59,091 nucleotides of DNA from an uncultured Pseudomonadota bacterium (GCA_903927005.1 CAIYLH010000049.1:1-59091), one strand, 5' to 3'. Positions 17,707 to 27,443 are shown, numbered from the stretch's first letter. Made by a program: numbers and translations. The notes: a model not told the origin generated them from the letters alone.

Positions 17707-20700
17707 CTAGCGTATCGCCGCCGTGGCGGCGGCCTCTGCCGTCGCGATCCGCTTGGCGGAGACCGGCACCTGCGTACGCAGGTCCTGCGCAAACAACTGC
17801 ACGCCGTACTCCTCGACCAGCCAGCGCAGCTCCGCCAGCGCCGCAGGCCAGGATTCGCTCTTGGGGACCCGCGCCGCAAGCGCCGTCAGCCGCGCACGGC
17901 AGCTGTGGTACTCGCGTTGAGCGGCCGCCACTGCGCCGTGCGCGCCTGGCAGCTTGGCTGCCCGCCGCCGCATCGCCTTGAGGTAGCGTCCGAGGGAGTC
18001 CAGCCACGGATCGGGCGTCGCCGCGACGAAGCCCTCGAGGATCAGGCTGGCCAGCTGCGCGCGCAGGTCCGCGACCAGCTCGCGGTCGCAGCCCGGCGGT
18101 AGCCGGGTCAGGTCCTCGCGTAGCCCCTTGAACTCCAGCAGTGCGAGGCGCACAGCGGCGCCGAGCCGCTCGGCACAGCCGACCAATCCTGGCCGCCCCC
18201 GCTCCAGCGCCGCCTCGAACGCGGCGCGCGTGCGCGGCAGCGGCGTGCCGCGGGGCAGGCACTCCCGCGCCATGGCCCGTTCGGCGATCGCGCGCACCAA
18301 TTCCTTGGCAGGCCCCAGCGGCTGATGCAGCAGCATCAGCTCGCGATCGGCGGCGAGCAGCTTTTCGGCGTGCTTGAGCGGCGCCACCATCTGCAGCGCC
18401 AGCAGTCGCAGCACGCCGCGTCGACACGCGGCTTCTGCCTCCACGGCATCCGCTACCAGCCGCAGCGACGCATGCGCGCCTGCGTCCTCGAGCGCCGGGT
18501 GCAGCTCGAGGGTGACGCCCTGGCGTACCACCGCCACCGTCTCCGGCAGGACCGCGAAATCAAACTCCCGCACCAGCGCTCGGTGCCACGGGTCCGCGCC
18601 GTCCGCCGCCGCCACGGGACCGCCGCTGCGGCGCTGTTCGCGCTGCAGCGTGGCCAGATCACGGCCTTCGGCGATGATGCGGCCGTCCGCGTTCAGGATC
18701 CGCAGGTTCAGGCGCAGATACGGCTCCAGCTCGACCCCGGCCAAGGCATCCTCCGGCACCGGCTCACCGCCAACGCGGGTCAGCACCGTGGCGAGTGCGC
18801 GCGTGAACGGCTCACCGCGCAGCCGTTCGAGTTCGCCGAGCGCCCGTTGGGCGACATCGGGCGCAGGTACGAGCCGTCGGCGCAACACCTTGGGCAGGCC
18901 GCGGATCAACGCGGTGACCTTGTCGGGCAGCCAGGCCGGCACGCCCCAGTCGATTTCGCCGGCCCGCAGCTTGGCCAGCAACGGCTCTGGCACCAGCAGC
19001 GTCGCCCCGTCCGCGGCCAGGCTAGGCTCGAACAGGTACTGCAGCGGGAGTCGGTTGCCGGCGACTGCGAAGGAGTCGGGATGCGCGGCGCGATCCAGCG
19101 GCGGCGCCTCCGGTCGACGCAGCTGCGCCTCGCTCATCTGCAGCAATGCCGGATCTGCCCGCTCCGCGTCGCGCCGCCAGCGCTCGAAGTGCGCGAGCGA
19201 ATAGGCGTTTGCGGGCAGTCGCTCCAGATAGAACGCGAGCTGCTGTGCTTCATCGACCAACACGACGTGGCGCCGCAGGGCGGCCTCCTCCGCCAAGAGC
19301 GATTCCTTCACGCGGGCGTTGTGGGTAAGAAAGCGCGCCGTCAGCCGTGAGCGGCCGTGCACCAGCGCCTCGCGCACGAATATCTCGCGCGCCTCTGCCG
19401 GTGCCACAGCGCCGTAGTTGACGCGCCGCCCCGCCGCGAGCACGAGGCCGTACAGCGTCACCGTTTCCCGGCAGCTGACCGCGCCGCGAACCTCGTCCCA
19501 CTCGGGGTCCGTGTACTCGCGACGCAGCAGGTGCTGCGCCGCCGCTTCGATCCAGGCCGGTTCGATGGCGGCGACGGTGCGCGCGTAGACGCGCTGGGTC
19601 TCGACCAGTTGCGCCGCCATCAGCCAGCGCGGCGCGCGGTTGCGCAGTGGTGTGCCCGGTGCGATCACGAAACGCCGCCCACGGGGACCGAGGAAGTCGC
19701 CGCGCTCGGTCTTGCTGCCGATCTGCCCGAGCAGACCGGTCAGCAGTGCCCGGTGCACCGCCTCGGGCGTCGCCGGCGTCTCATTCAGCGTCCAGCTGAA
19801 CTCGCGTGTCACCTCGCGCAGCTGCGCCTCGAGCTCTTCCCACTCGCGCATGCGAGCCGCCGACAGGAACTGCTCGGCGCACCAGCGACGCAGCGCATTG
19901 CGGGTGCGCGCGGCGCGCTCCGACTGATAGCGCTGCCAAAGTCCGAGCAGCGTGACGAAGTCGGAAGTCGGGTCGGCGCCCTCGGCGTGCGCAGCGTCAG
20001 CCGCGTCGGTGCGGTCCGCGGGGCGTTCGCGCGGATCCTGGATCGACAACGCCGCGACCAGCCGCAACACCTCGGTGAGCGAGCCGTGGAGGCGCGCGCC
20101 CAGCAGCATCCGCGCCAGCCGCGGGTCAACCGGCAGCCGCGCCATCGTGCGGCCGGTCTCAGTGACCCGCTGTTCGGCGTCGACCGCCTCGAGCTCCTGC
20201 AGCAGGCGGTAGCCGTCGGTGACCATGCGCGTGTCGGGTGGGTCGAGGAACGGGAAGTCCGTGGGGTTGCCCAGGCCCAGCACCTCCATCTGCAGGATCA
20301 CGTTGGCGAGGTTGGTACGCAGCACCTCGGGGGCCGTGAACGGCACCCGCTCGGCGAACTCATGCTCGTCGTACAGGCGGATGCACAGGCCGGGGCCGAC
20401 GCGGCCACAACGCCCCTGCCGCTGGTTGGCGCTGGCCTGCGAGATCGGCTCGATCGGCAAGCGCAGGATCTTCGAGCGCGGGCTGTAGCGCGAGATGCGC
20501 GCCAGCCCCGAGTCGATCACCGAACGGATCCCCGGTACGGTCAGCGAGGTCTCCGCGACATTGGTTGCAAGCACGATGCGTCGCGGGCCCTTGCGATCGA
20601 AGACGCGCTGCTGGTCGGCCCAGGCCAGGCGGGAGTACAGCGGCATGACGGCGAGGCGGCTGCCGTGGACCTGCTCGATTGCCTCGGCCGCCTCGCGAAT

Positions 20701-21444
20701 CTCCCGCTCGCCAGGCAGGAACACCAGGATGTCGCCGCGACCGATCTCGCCGGGCTCGGCGCTGATCTCGTCGATCGCCGACAAAATGCCCGCGGTGAGT
20801 CCCGGATCGAAGCGATCGTCGGGATCGGCCTCCAAACTCCGAAAGCGTGTTTCCACCGGATAGCCGCGGCCCGACACTTCGATCACCGGAGCGCCGCCGA
20901 AGAAGTCCGCAAAGCGCTGCGGGTCAATCGTCGCGGAGGTGATGACCAGCCGCAGTTCCGGTCGGCGTGGCAGCAGGCGCTTGAGAAAGCCCAGCAGGAA
21001 GTCGATGTTGAGACTGCGTTCGTGCGCCTCGTCGATGATCAGCGCGTCGTAGCGGCGCAGCAGCGGATCGTGGCGCGCCTCGGCCAGCAGGATGCCGTCC
21101 GTCATCACCTTGATCGCCGTGTCGCGTGCGGTGCCGTCGTTGAAGCGCACCTTGTAACCGACGAACGCGGGCGTGGCGCCAGGCAGCTCGGCGGTGAGTC
21201 GTGCCGCCACGCTGCGTGCGGCAATCCGCCGCGGCTGGGTGTGGCCGATCACGCCACGCCGCAGCGCACCGGCCTCGAGCAGCATTTTGGGCAGCTGGGT
21301 GGTCTTGCCGGAGCCGGTCTCGCCGCAGACGATCAATACCCGATGCGCCTGCAGTGCCGCGACGATTTCCTCGCGACGGGCGGTAATGGGCAGCTCCGCG
21401 GGATATTGCAGCGGCGGCAGTGGACGCGGTGGCGGCAGGCTCAT
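17707..21444 (-). CDS. hrpA: ATP-dependent RNA helicase HrpA
   Basis: A DEAH-box helicase of 1245 residues, close to the E. coli HrpA length of about 1300. Motif I, CGETGSGKTTQLP, is at about 39-51; DEAH (IIDEAHERS) near 137; SAT (ITSATIDP) near 168; and motif VI, SQASANQRQGRCGRVGPG, near 335. The helicase-associated and C-terminal DUF3418 regions follow. Family members unwind stalled or collided ribosome complexes. The start ATG overlaps the phoQ stop by ATGA, so here hrpA appears to be the last gene of the PepSY-phoP-phoQ transcript. Confidence 0.95.
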   Translation of the reverse strand: MSLPPPRPLPPLQYPAELPITARREEIVAALQAHRVLIVCGETGSGKTTQLPKMLLEAGALRRGVIGHTQPRRIAARSVAARLTAELPGATPAFVGYKVRFNDGTARDTAIKVMTDGILLAEARHDPLLRRYDALIIDEAHERSLNIDFLLGFLKRLLPRRPELRLVITSATIDPQRFADFFGGAPVIEVSGRGYPVETRFRSLEADPDDRFDPGLTAGILSAIDEISAEPGEIGRGDILVFLPGEREIREAAEAIEQVHGSRLAVMPLYSRLAWADQQRVFDRKGPRRIVLATNVAETSLTVPGIRSVIDSGLARISRYSPRSKILRLPIEPISQASANQRQGRCGRVGPGLCIRLYDEHEFAERVPFTAPEVLRTNLANVILQMEVLGLGNPTDFPFLDPPDTRMVTDGYRLLQELEAVDAEQRVTETGRTMARLPVDPRLARMLLGARLHGSLTEVLRLVAALSIQDPRERPADRTDAADAAHAEGADPTSDFVTLLGLWQRYQSERAARTRNALRRWCAEQFLSAARMREWEELEAQLREVTREFSWTLNETPATPEAVHRALLTGLLGQIGSKTERGDFLGPRGRRFVIAPGTPLRNRAPRWLMAAQLVETQRVYARTVAAIEPAWIEAAAQHLLRREYTDPEWDEVRGAVSCRETVTLYGLVLAAGRRVNYGAVAPAEAREIFVREALVHGRSRLTARFLTHNARVKESLLAEEAALRRHVVLVDEAQQLAFYLERLPANAYSLAHFERWRRDAERADPALLQMSEAQLRRPEAPPLDRAAHPDSFAVAGNRLPLQYLFEPSLAADGATLLVPEPLLAKLRAGEIDWGVPAWLPDKVTALIRGLPKVLRRRLVPAPDVAQRALGELERLRGEPFTRALATVLTRVGGEPVPEDALAGVELEPYLRLNLRILNADGRIIAEGRDLATLQREQRRSGGPVAAADGADPWHRALVREFDFAVLPETVAVVRQGVTLELHPALEDAGAHASLRLVADAVEAEAACRRGVLRLLALQMVAPLKHAEKLLAADRELMLLHQPLGPAKELVRAIAERAMARECLPRGTPLPRTRAAFEAALERGRPGLVGCAERLGAAVRLALLEFKGLREDLTRLPPGCDRELVADLRAQLASLILEGFVAATPDPWLDSLGRYLKAMRRRAAKLPGAHGAVAAAQREYHSCRARLTALAARVPKSESWPAALAELRWLVEEYGVQLFAQDLRTQVPVSAKRIATAEAAATAAIR

Positions 21445-22796
21445 GCGCCTGGCAGCCTGATCGTCGCTGCCAGGCCACCGAGCGGGCTGTCGCCGAGCTC
21501 AAAGTCACCGCCGTAAGCGCGCACCAACTCATTGACCATCGCAAGTCCCAGCCCCTGCCCGGCGACGCGCTCGTCGAGCCGCACGCCGCGACCGAGCACC
21601 CGCGCGCGTTCCGCTGCTGGGATGCCCGGACCATCGTCGGCCACGACTAGCTCAAGCCCGGCACGCCGCCAGGCGGGCTGGTTCCACGCTGCTGCCTGCA
21701 GACGAACCGTTGTGCGCGCCCACTTGCTGGCGTTGTCGCCGAGGTTGCCGGCCAGTTCCAGCAGGTCGCCGCGGTCGATCGGATAGCACAAGCCCGCGGC
21801 GACCTGCACCTGCAGCGACAGCGCTCTTGCGGCGTGCACCTTGGCGAGCGCCGCCGCGAGTTCGTGCAGGGCAGGTTCGATCGGCAGAGCGGCTGCGCCA
21901 AGCAGCGGGGCGGTGGCAGCGGCGCGGTCCAGCTGGTGGCGGACGATGTCCTGGACGCGATCGAGTTGCGCTTCCAGCAGCGCCCGGTCCAGTGCCTCCG
22001 GTCGCTGCAGTGCGCCGCGCAGCACCGACAACGGCGTCTTCAGGCTGTGAGCGAGGTTGCCCAGCATGTTGCGGTAACGCGCCAACCGCTGCTGGTCACT
22101 GCTGAGCAGCGCGTTGAGGTTGTGGGCGACGCCGTCGAGTTCGCGCGGCCACTCTGCGCTCAACTTGTCGCGCTGACCCGCCTCGATCTCGGCGATCTCA
22201 GTCTCGATCCGTCGCAATGGCGCCAACAGATAGCGCAGGCAGAGCAGCACGCCACCGAGCAGCACCGCGGTGAAGGCGGCAAAGCCCGCCAGCAGCTCGG
22301 CGCGCAGCCGCGCCAGTTCACGGAAGTACGGCTCGAGGCTTTCAGTGACCGTGAACACATAGTCGCGGCTACGGCCCCGCGCGACGTCCCAGGCGACGCC
22401 GAGCGAGAAGACGAGAAAGCGTGTGCCGTCGGGCGCGGCAACGGTTCGCGAACGCCGCTCGCCAGGATGCACGTCGTCATCCAGATGCAGGGTCAGTCCC
22501 AGGCCCGAGGGCGAGCGCCAGGTTTCAGCGCCGCGGCGCAGGTGGATCTGGGTCACCAGTCCCGAGCCCGGTGTGTTGAGGCGCGGGTCAGCCATCGGAT
22601 CGGGCGGCGCGAGCCGGCCGCCGCGATCAAGCTCGGCCGCTGCGATCAACGCCACCACGTGCGCATCGAGGACGTCCTGGCGCGATCGCTCCGCCCGCGC
22701 GCGGAACGACAGGTCGAGCAGCGTGAGCGTCAGGCCGAAGCCGACCGCGAGCAGCACACCGAGGGTGACGATCAGGCGCGAGCTGAGCGATTTCAT
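21441..22796 (-). CDS. phoQ: PhoQ-like sensor histidine kinase
   Basis: An inner-membrane sensor of 451 residues. There are two membrane segments (about 7-29 and 169-190) around a periplasmic domain of some 140 residues. A HAMP-like linker follows (LLAPLRRIETEIAEIEAGQ), then the phosphoacceptor His in LAHSLKTPLSVLRG near 250, an N-box LAGNLGDNASKWA near 350, and G-boxes DDGPGIP and GQGLGLAMVNEL. The layout, partner and PepSY neighbour match PhoQ-type kinases of gammaproteobacteria; the true ligand is not shown. It overlaps phoP upstream and hrpA downstream by four bases each. Confidence 0.88.
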   Translation of the reverse strand: MKSLSSRLIVTLGVLLAVGFGLTLTLLDLSFRARAERSRQDVLDAHVVALIAAAELDRGGRLAPPDPMADPRLNTPGSGLVTQIHLRRGAETWRSPSGLGLTLHLDDDVHPGERRSRTVAAPDGTRFLVFSLGVAWDVARGRSRDYVFTVTESLEPYFRELARLRAELLAGFAAFTAVLLGGVLLCLRYLLAPLRRIETEIAEIEAGQRDKLSAEWPRELDGVAHNLNALLSSDQQRLARYRNMLGNLAHSLKTPLSVLRGALQRPEALDRALLEAQLDRVQDIVRHQLDRAAATAPLLGAAALPIEPALHELAAALAKVHAARALSLQVQVAAGLCYPIDRGDLLELAGNLGDNASKWARTTVRLQAAAWNQPAWRRAGLELVVADDGPGIPAAERARVLGRGVRLDERVAGQGLGLAMVNELVRAYGGDFELGDSPLGGLAATIRLPGA

Positions 22797-23488
22797 CCGC
22801 GTGCGGGGCCGTCTGTCGAGTCCTGGCGCAGGCGGTAGCCACGGCCGCGTAGTGTCTCGATCGGCTGGAAGCGATCGGTGGGATCGAGCTTGCGGCGCAG
22901 TCGGGCCACAAACACCTCGATCGTGTTGCTGTCCCGCTCGAAGTCCTGCTCGTAGAGCTTCTCGGTCAGATCGGTCTTTGAGATCACCTCGCCGGCGTGC
23001 AGCAGCAGTACCTCCAACAGGCGGTACTCGAACGCCGTCAGCTCGACCGGGGCGCCGGCGACGGCCACCGTCTGGCTGCGCGGGTCCAGCGTGATGGGAC
23101 CTGCGCGCAGGATGGGATCTGCGTAGCCCGCCGCGCGCCGCAGCAGGGCTTGCACGCGAGCCAGAATTTCCTCGGTCTGGAACGGCTTGGTGACGTAGTC
23201 GTCGGCGCCAGCGTCCAGACCTTCGACCTTGTCCTGCCAGCGATCACGCGCGGTCAGGATCAGCACCGGCAGTCTGCGCCCCTCGCTGCGCGCGAGGCGG
23301 ATCAACTCAAGGCCCGACAGTCCCGGCAGGCCCAGATCGATCACCGCAAGGTCCGCTGGGTACTCGCGCAGTGCGTACAGTCCTTCGATGCCGTCGGCGG
23401 CCATATCGACCGTGTGCCCGGCGCGGCGCAGCGCGCTCGCCAGTTGCTCGAGCAGCGCAGGCTCGTCCTCAACGACCAGAATGCGCAC
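22793..23488 (-). CDS. phoP: PhoP-like response regulator
   Basis: An OmpR/PhoP-family regulator of 231 residues. The receiver domain has the acidic pair at EDE (residues 7-9), the phosphoacceptor Asp in AVIDLGLPGLSG near 51, Thr in LILTARD near 79 and Lys in VTKPF near 101. The C-terminal winged helix ends with TIEVFVARLRRKL and LRGRGYRL. It starts at GTG 23488, two bases after the PepSY stop, and overlaps phoQ by ATGA, so the pair is co-expressed. It probably controls envelope genes and may regulate its own operon. Confidence 0.9.
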   Translation of the reverse strand: MRILVVEDEPALLEQLASALRRAGHTVDMAADGIEGLYALREYPADLAVIDLGLPGLSGLELIRLARSEGRRLPVLILTARDRWQDKVEGLDAGADDYVTKPFQTEEILARVQALLRRAAGYADPILRAGPITLDPRSQTVAVAGAPVELTAFEYRLLEVLLLHAGEVISKTDLTEKLYEQDFERDSNTIEVFVARLRRKLDPTDRFQPIETLRGRGYRLRQDSTDGPARG

Positions 23489-23490
23489 GG

Positions 23491-23766
23491 CTAGTCGACC
23501 TGACCGGTGGCGGCACTGACCCGCACCGTCATGACGCGGCCATCGGCGGCCAGCAGGCGTAGCCGGTAGATGATCTGCTCGCCCTCATGCAGCTCGTCTG
23601 CGCGCACGACCCGGGCGCCGGTACGGCGCTGCACCAGTGCCACTGCCTGCTCCAGCGACAGCGGCGCGGTGCGCGCGGCCGGCACGCTCAGGTCCGCGCT
23701 CGCCGCTGCCAGCGACGGCGCGACGGCGAGCAGCAGCAGAGCGAGAGCGGGAATGACGGGACGCAT
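23491..23766 (-). CDS. Secreted PepSY-domain protein
   Basis: A small exported protein of 91 residues: a signal peptide (about 1-21, ending LAAAS) and one PepSY domain (LSLEQAVALVQRRTGARVVR, then the strands YRLRLLAADGRVMTVRV and the ending TGQVD). PepSY proteins next to phoPQ-type genes are common and may act as periplasmic modulators of the sensor. It lies two bases upstream of phoP and is probably the first or second gene of the transcript. Confidence 0.85.
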   Translation of the reverse strand: MRPVIPALALLLLAVAPSLAAASADLSVPAARTAPLSLEQAVALVQRRTGARVVRADELHEGEQIIYRLRLLAADGRVMTVRVSAATGQVD

Positions 23767-23783
23767 CCCGACAGTTTACCGGC

Positions 23784-24368
23784 TCAGCGCCAAGACGGCG
23801 CGTTCACGACCGACAGATCGAGCCATGCGCCTGGGTCATACGGCAAGTGCGTCTGGTAGCGGCGTCCGTCGTACTCGTAAATCACGTCATAGCCGTCGAA
23901 CTGGCGCTCGTAGCGCGGTCGCACCACGCTCTGGCAACGCGTGCCGCCGTCGTAGCGAGGCGAGCGGCCACCGTCGTCGTTGTCCTGCTGGCGTGCCAGC
24001 TCGTGGCCGATCACGCCGCCGGCGAGTGCGCCGGCAGCGGTTGCGAAGCCGCGCTCGTCACCGCCGGCCAGGTTGTGACCGAGCACCCCGCCGAGCAAGC
24101 CACCGAGCAGCGCGCCGCCGGCGTGGTTGCGCTCGCCCCGATCGCGGCTCTGGCTCCAGCAACCACGCTCGGCAACGTCCACCCGGACCTCCACGTAACG
24201 AGGCCGTGCCTCGAGCACCCGCGCGTACTCATCCCGGTCCTGGCGGGCGTAGTCGTCGCGCTCGCCGTTCCAGCGCCCCGCCCCAGGGTGGGCGGCCGCG
24301 GTCTGTACGGCGCAGAGCACCACCGCCAGGGTCAGCAGCGTGCGAATCGTGGGGCGCAGTAGGTTCAT
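23784..24368 (-). CDS. Exported glycine-zipper 2TM protein
   Basis: A signal peptide (about 1-26, ending QTAAA) precedes an acidic, tyrosine-rich segment, then a double glycine zipper near 84-125 (GGALLGGLLGGVLGHNLAGG and AAGALAGGVIGHELA). The C-terminal beta-like region (YDVIYEYDGRRYQTHLPYDP) fits the 17-kDa antigen/UmoD-like envelope proteins. ATG 24368 has GGAGA about six bases upstream. It lies 17 bases before the PepSY gene and could head the PepSY-phoPQ transcript, which would fit an envelope-stress role; that is inference. Confidence 0.8.
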   Translation of the reverse strand: MNLLRPTIRTLLTLAVVLCAVQTAAAHPGAGRWNGERDDYARQDRDEYARVLEARPRYVEVRVDVAERGCWSQSRDRGERNHAGGALLGGLLGGVLGHNLAGGDERGFATAAGALAGGVIGHELARQQDNDDGGRSPRYDGGTRCQSVVRPRYERQFDGYDVIYEYDGRRYQTHLPYDPGAWLDLSVVNAPSWR

Positions 24369-24463
24369 GGCAGCTCTCCTGCCCGGCTCCGACCGCGGGG
24401 CGGTCTTCAGATCCGAGCGTCAGCGCCAGTGTTGCAGAGCGTGGGTGAACGCCCGCTGAACGG

Positions 24464-25234
24464 TCAGTCGCCGTTGCGCTCGGCCTGCTTGGCTTCCTGC
24501 CAGAAGCGCTCCATATCGTCGACCGACCCGCCGCGCCCGGCGGCGACCTGCTGCTCTACGTGCCCGAACCGGGAGGCAAAGCGGCCATTTGCGGCGCGCA
24601 GCTCAGCCTCCGCGTCGACGTCGAGTTTGCGGGCGAGGTTCGACAGGGCGAGCAGTACGTCGCCAAGCTCCTCACGGATCCGGGTTTGCTCGCCTGTGCC
24701 GATCGCCTCATCGAGCTCGGCGAGTTCCTCGTCGACCTTGGCGCGCGCGCCCACCGCGTCCGGCCAGTCGAAGCCGATGCGCGCAGCCCGTCGCCCGAGC
24801 TTGATCGCGCGCGTCAATGCCGGCAGTGCGAGCGGCACATCCTGCAGCAGTCCCCGCGGCGCACCGCGCGCTGCCTTCTCGGCGGCTTTGAGCTCTTCCC
24901 AGCGCAGCGACTGTGCGGCGGCATCGGTGATCGTCTCGTCGCCGAAGACGTGCGGATGGCGGCGACGCATCTTGCTGCTGATGCCTTGGGCGACGCGCTC
25001 GAAGTCAAAGGCCCCTTGCTCGCTGGCCATCTGCGCGTGGAACACCACCTGCAGCAGCAAGTCGCCGAGTTCCTCCTCGAGCGCCGGCAGGTCGCCACGC
25101 TCGATGGCATCGGCGACCTCGTAGGCTTCTTCCAGTGTATAGGGCGCGACGCTGGTGAAGGTCTGCTGCAGGTCCCACGGGCAACCGCCAGCCGGGTCGC
25201 GCAGACGCGCCATGATCTCAAGCAGCTCCTTCAT
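24464..25234 (-). CDS. mazG: Nucleoside triphosphate pyrophosphohydrolase MazG
   Basis: Hydrolyses NTPs and dNTPs to monophosphates and pyrophosphate, a house-cleaning role. The 256 residues form two MazG helical repeats. The first has CPWDLQQTFTSVAPYTLEEA and the metal-binding motif LEEELGDLLLQVVFHAQMA near 50-68; the second has VDEELAELDEAI and REELGDVLLALSNLAR near 190-210. The start overlaps the stop of the Nudix hydrolase gene by ATGA, so two house-cleaning nucleotidases are translationally coupled. Confidence 0.94.
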   Translation of the reverse strand: MKELLEIMARLRDPAGGCPWDLQQTFTSVAPYTLEEAYEVADAIERGDLPALEEELGDLLLQVVFHAQMASEQGAFDFERVAQGISSKMRRRHPHVFGDETITDAAAQSLRWEELKAAEKAARGAPRGLLQDVPLALPALTRAIKLGRRAARIGFDWPDAVGARAKVDEELAELDEAIGTGEQTRIREELGDVLLALSNLARKLDVDAEAELRAANGRFASRFGHVEQQVAAGRGGSVDDMERFWQEAKQAERNGD

Positions 25235-25896
25235 TCGTGCGGCTCCTGCGCGGCGGGGGCACTGAGCAGGTGGTACAAGCTCATCAGCATGCCGGCCGTC
25301 GCGCCCCAGATGTTTCGTTGTCCAAAAGGAATCGTGTAGATGTCGACCTGGTACTTGTCCAGTTCGCGGCGCCGCAGGCGGTGGTTGGCAGGATCCAGGA
25401 TGAAGGCGAGCGGCACCTCAAAAACGGCGGCAACCTCCACGGGGTCGGTGCGCAACGCGACGCCGGGACGCACGAAGGCGACGACGGGCGTTACCCGATA
25501 TCCGGTCATTACCAGGTGGTCGCCCAAAAAGCCCAGCACCTCGACGTGCTCATGGCCGAGGCCGATCTCCTCTTCGGTCTCGCGCAGGGCGGCCTCGACC
25601 GGACCGCTGTCGCCGGGGTCTATCCGCCCGCCGGGGAAGGCGATCTGGCCCGGGTGATGGCGCAGGTCTGGCGCGCGCTCGGTCAGCAGCACGGTCAGGC
25701 CATCCGCATGATCGACGATGGGCACGAGCACGGCAGCCGGGCGCGGGTTGCTGGGTAGCAGATCCGCGTAGCAGTGCGTGAACTGCGGTGGGACCCCGGC
25801 GAGCGTGACCGGCATGCCGATACTGGGCTGCGTGCCCAGCAGACGGCTGCGCAGCAACTGGCGAAGGTCCGGGACCGGTGACTGGTGCGGCGCCAC
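25231..25896 (-). CDS. NudL-type Nudix hydrolase (CoA pyrophosphatase family)
   Basis: A Nudix hydrolase of 221 residues. The NudL/CoAse-specific lead-in LRHHPGQIAFPGG runs straight into the Nudix box, GGRIDPGD through RETEEEIGL (about 91-113), with the metal-binding glutamates intact. This subfamily cleaves coenzyme A and related diphosphates; the actual substrate is not proven by sequence. It is the upstream partner of mazG. The gap of 161 bp to divergent purB must hold both promoters. Confidence 0.88.
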   Translation of the reverse strand: MAPHQSPVPDLRQLLRSRLLGTQPSIGMPVTLAGVPPQFTHCYADLLPSNPRPAAVLVPIVDHADGLTVLLTERAPDLRHHPGQIAFPGGRIDPGDSGPVEAALRETEEEIGLGHEHVEVLGFLGDHLVMTGYRVTPVVAFVRPGVALRTDPVEVAAVFEVPLAFILDPANHRLRRRELDKYQVDIYTIPFGQRNIWGATAGMLMSLYHLLSAPAAQEPHE

Positions 25897-26057
25897 CGCG
25901 CTTAGCCCGCGCCGCGCGCTGTCGCGCCGCTGCCGGCCACCGCAATGTGCGGTCGGTGCCTGGCGGGAACGAAAGGAAGGTCAGGGTCCGTAACAGCCAT
26001 CCAGAGTCGTGTATGAGCTATGCTTTCCCAATCCTAGCATCCACCGAGACTTGAACC

Positions 26058-27443
26058 GTGACCGATCGCACCGTAGCGCTGACGACTGCACTGGATGCGC
26101 TGTCCCCCGTCGATGGCCGCTACGCCGACAAGTGCCGCGAGCTGCGGCCGCTGTTCAGCGAGGCGGCGCTGATCCGGTTCCGTGTGCGTGTCGAGGCTGA
26201 ATGGTTCCTGTTCCTCGCGCGCGAGCTGTCGCTGGCCGAGCTGCAGGGCGTGCAGCCGGCGGTACTCGCGGCGGCCGAGAACCTCGCCCGTGCGGCGGCG
26301 CCTGGCGAGGCGCTTGCGGTCAAGGCTGACGAGCAGAAGATCGCGCACGACGTCAAAGCGGTCGAGTACTACGTCCGCGGCGTGCTCGCCGCTGCCGGCG
26401 CGACAGAGGCGCAGCTCGAGTTCGTGCATTTCGGCTGCACCTCCGAGGACATCAACAACCTTGCCTACGCACTGATGCTGCAGGCGGCTCGCGGCGAGGT
26501 GCTGTTGCCTGCCCTCGAGCGTATCCGCAGCTGGCTCGTCGAGCGCGCGCACGCGGAGGCTGGGACGCCCATGCTGTCGCGTACCCACGGCCAGGCGGCG
26601 ACGCCGACGACCCTCGGCAAGGAGTTGGCGAACGTCAGTGCGCGGCTCGCACGCGCCGCCGCCTCGTTCGCGGCGGTCGAGCCGCTGGGCAAGATCAACG
26701 GCGCAGTCGGTAACTGGAACGCGCATCTGGTGGCCTACCCGGAGCACGACTGGCGTGCTGCCGGGCGGCGCTTCGTGACCTCGCTGGGGCTGATCTGGAA
26801 CGAGTACACGGTGCAGATCGAGCCGCATGACTGGATCGCTGCCTACTGCGATGCGCTCGCGCGCGTCGATACGATCCTGATCGACTTCTCGCGCGACGTC
26901 TGGGGCTACGTCTCGCTGGGCTACTTCCGCCAGCGCGTGGTCGCAGGTGAAGTGGGCAGCTCGACGATGCCGCACAAGGTAAATCCCATCGACTTCGAGA
27001 ACGGCGAAGGCAACCTCGGCATAGCGAACGCGCTGCTGCGGCATTTCGCCGACAAGTTGCCGATCTCGCGCTGGCAGCGCGACCTGACCGATTCCACGGT
27101 ACTGCGCAATCTCGGGCCTGCGCTCGCGCACGCGCTGCTCGCCTACAAGTCCATAGAACGCGGCCTGGGTCGCCTGCAGTCGGATCCGCAGCGCATGGCG
27201 GCCGATCTGGATGCGAACTGGGAAGTGCTCGGCGAGGCGGTGCAGACCGTGATGCGGCGCTACGGCGTGCCGAACGCCTACGAGCGTCTGAAGGACCTCA
27301 CCCGCGGACGGCGCGTGGACGCCGCTGCGTTGCGCGAGTTCGTCGCGCAGTTGCCGTTGCCCGCCGCCGAGCGCGAGCGGCTCGCGGCGCTGACACCGGC
27401 AGATTATGTTGGATTGGCGCGAGAACTCGCGCGCGACGCGTAG
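26058..27443 (+). CDS. purB: Adenylosuccinate lyase
   Basis: Acts twice in purine synthesis: it releases fumarate from SAICAR and from adenylosuccinate. The 461 residues match the gammaproteobacterial PurB form, starting LDALSPVDGRYADK, with TSEDINNLAYALM near 130, the catalytic loop GSSTMPHKVNPIDFEN near 300 and SRTHGQAATPTTLGKE near 175. It starts at GTG 26058. It is followed, after 165 bp with nothing I can identify, by the DUF7931-like gene and mnmA on the same strand. Confidence 0.96.
   Translation: MTDRTVALTTALDALSPVDGRYADKCRELRPLFSEAALIRFRVRVEAEWFLFLARELSLAELQGVQPAVLAAAENLARAAAPGEALAVKADEQKIAHDVKAVEYYVRGVLAAAGATEAQLEFVHFGCTSEDINNLAYALMLQAARGEVLLPALERIRSWLVERAHAEAGTPMLSRTHGQAATPTTLGKELANVSARLARAAASFAAVEPLGKINGAVGNWNAHLVAYPEHDWRAAGRRFVTSLGLIWNEYTVQIEPHDWIAAYCDALARVDTILIDFSRDVWGYVSLGYFRQRVVAGEVGSSTMPHKVNPIDFENGEGNLGIANALLRHFADKLPISRWQRDLTDSTVLRNLGPALAHALLAYKSIERGLGRLQSDPQRMAADLDANWEVLGEAVQTVMRRYGVPNAYERLKDLTRGRRVDAAALREFVAQLPLPAAERERLAALTPADYVGLARELARDA

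Noticed and set aside
19357-21516. A 719-codon plus-strand frame opposite hrpA
   Set aside because: hrpA has all helicase motifs; long antisense frames are common at this GC content.
21441-23488. Naming the sensor-regulator pair as a certain functional PhoPQ
   Set aside because: The layout fits, but the sensor domain cannot be matched to a ligand, so the names mean PhoP-like and PhoQ-like only.
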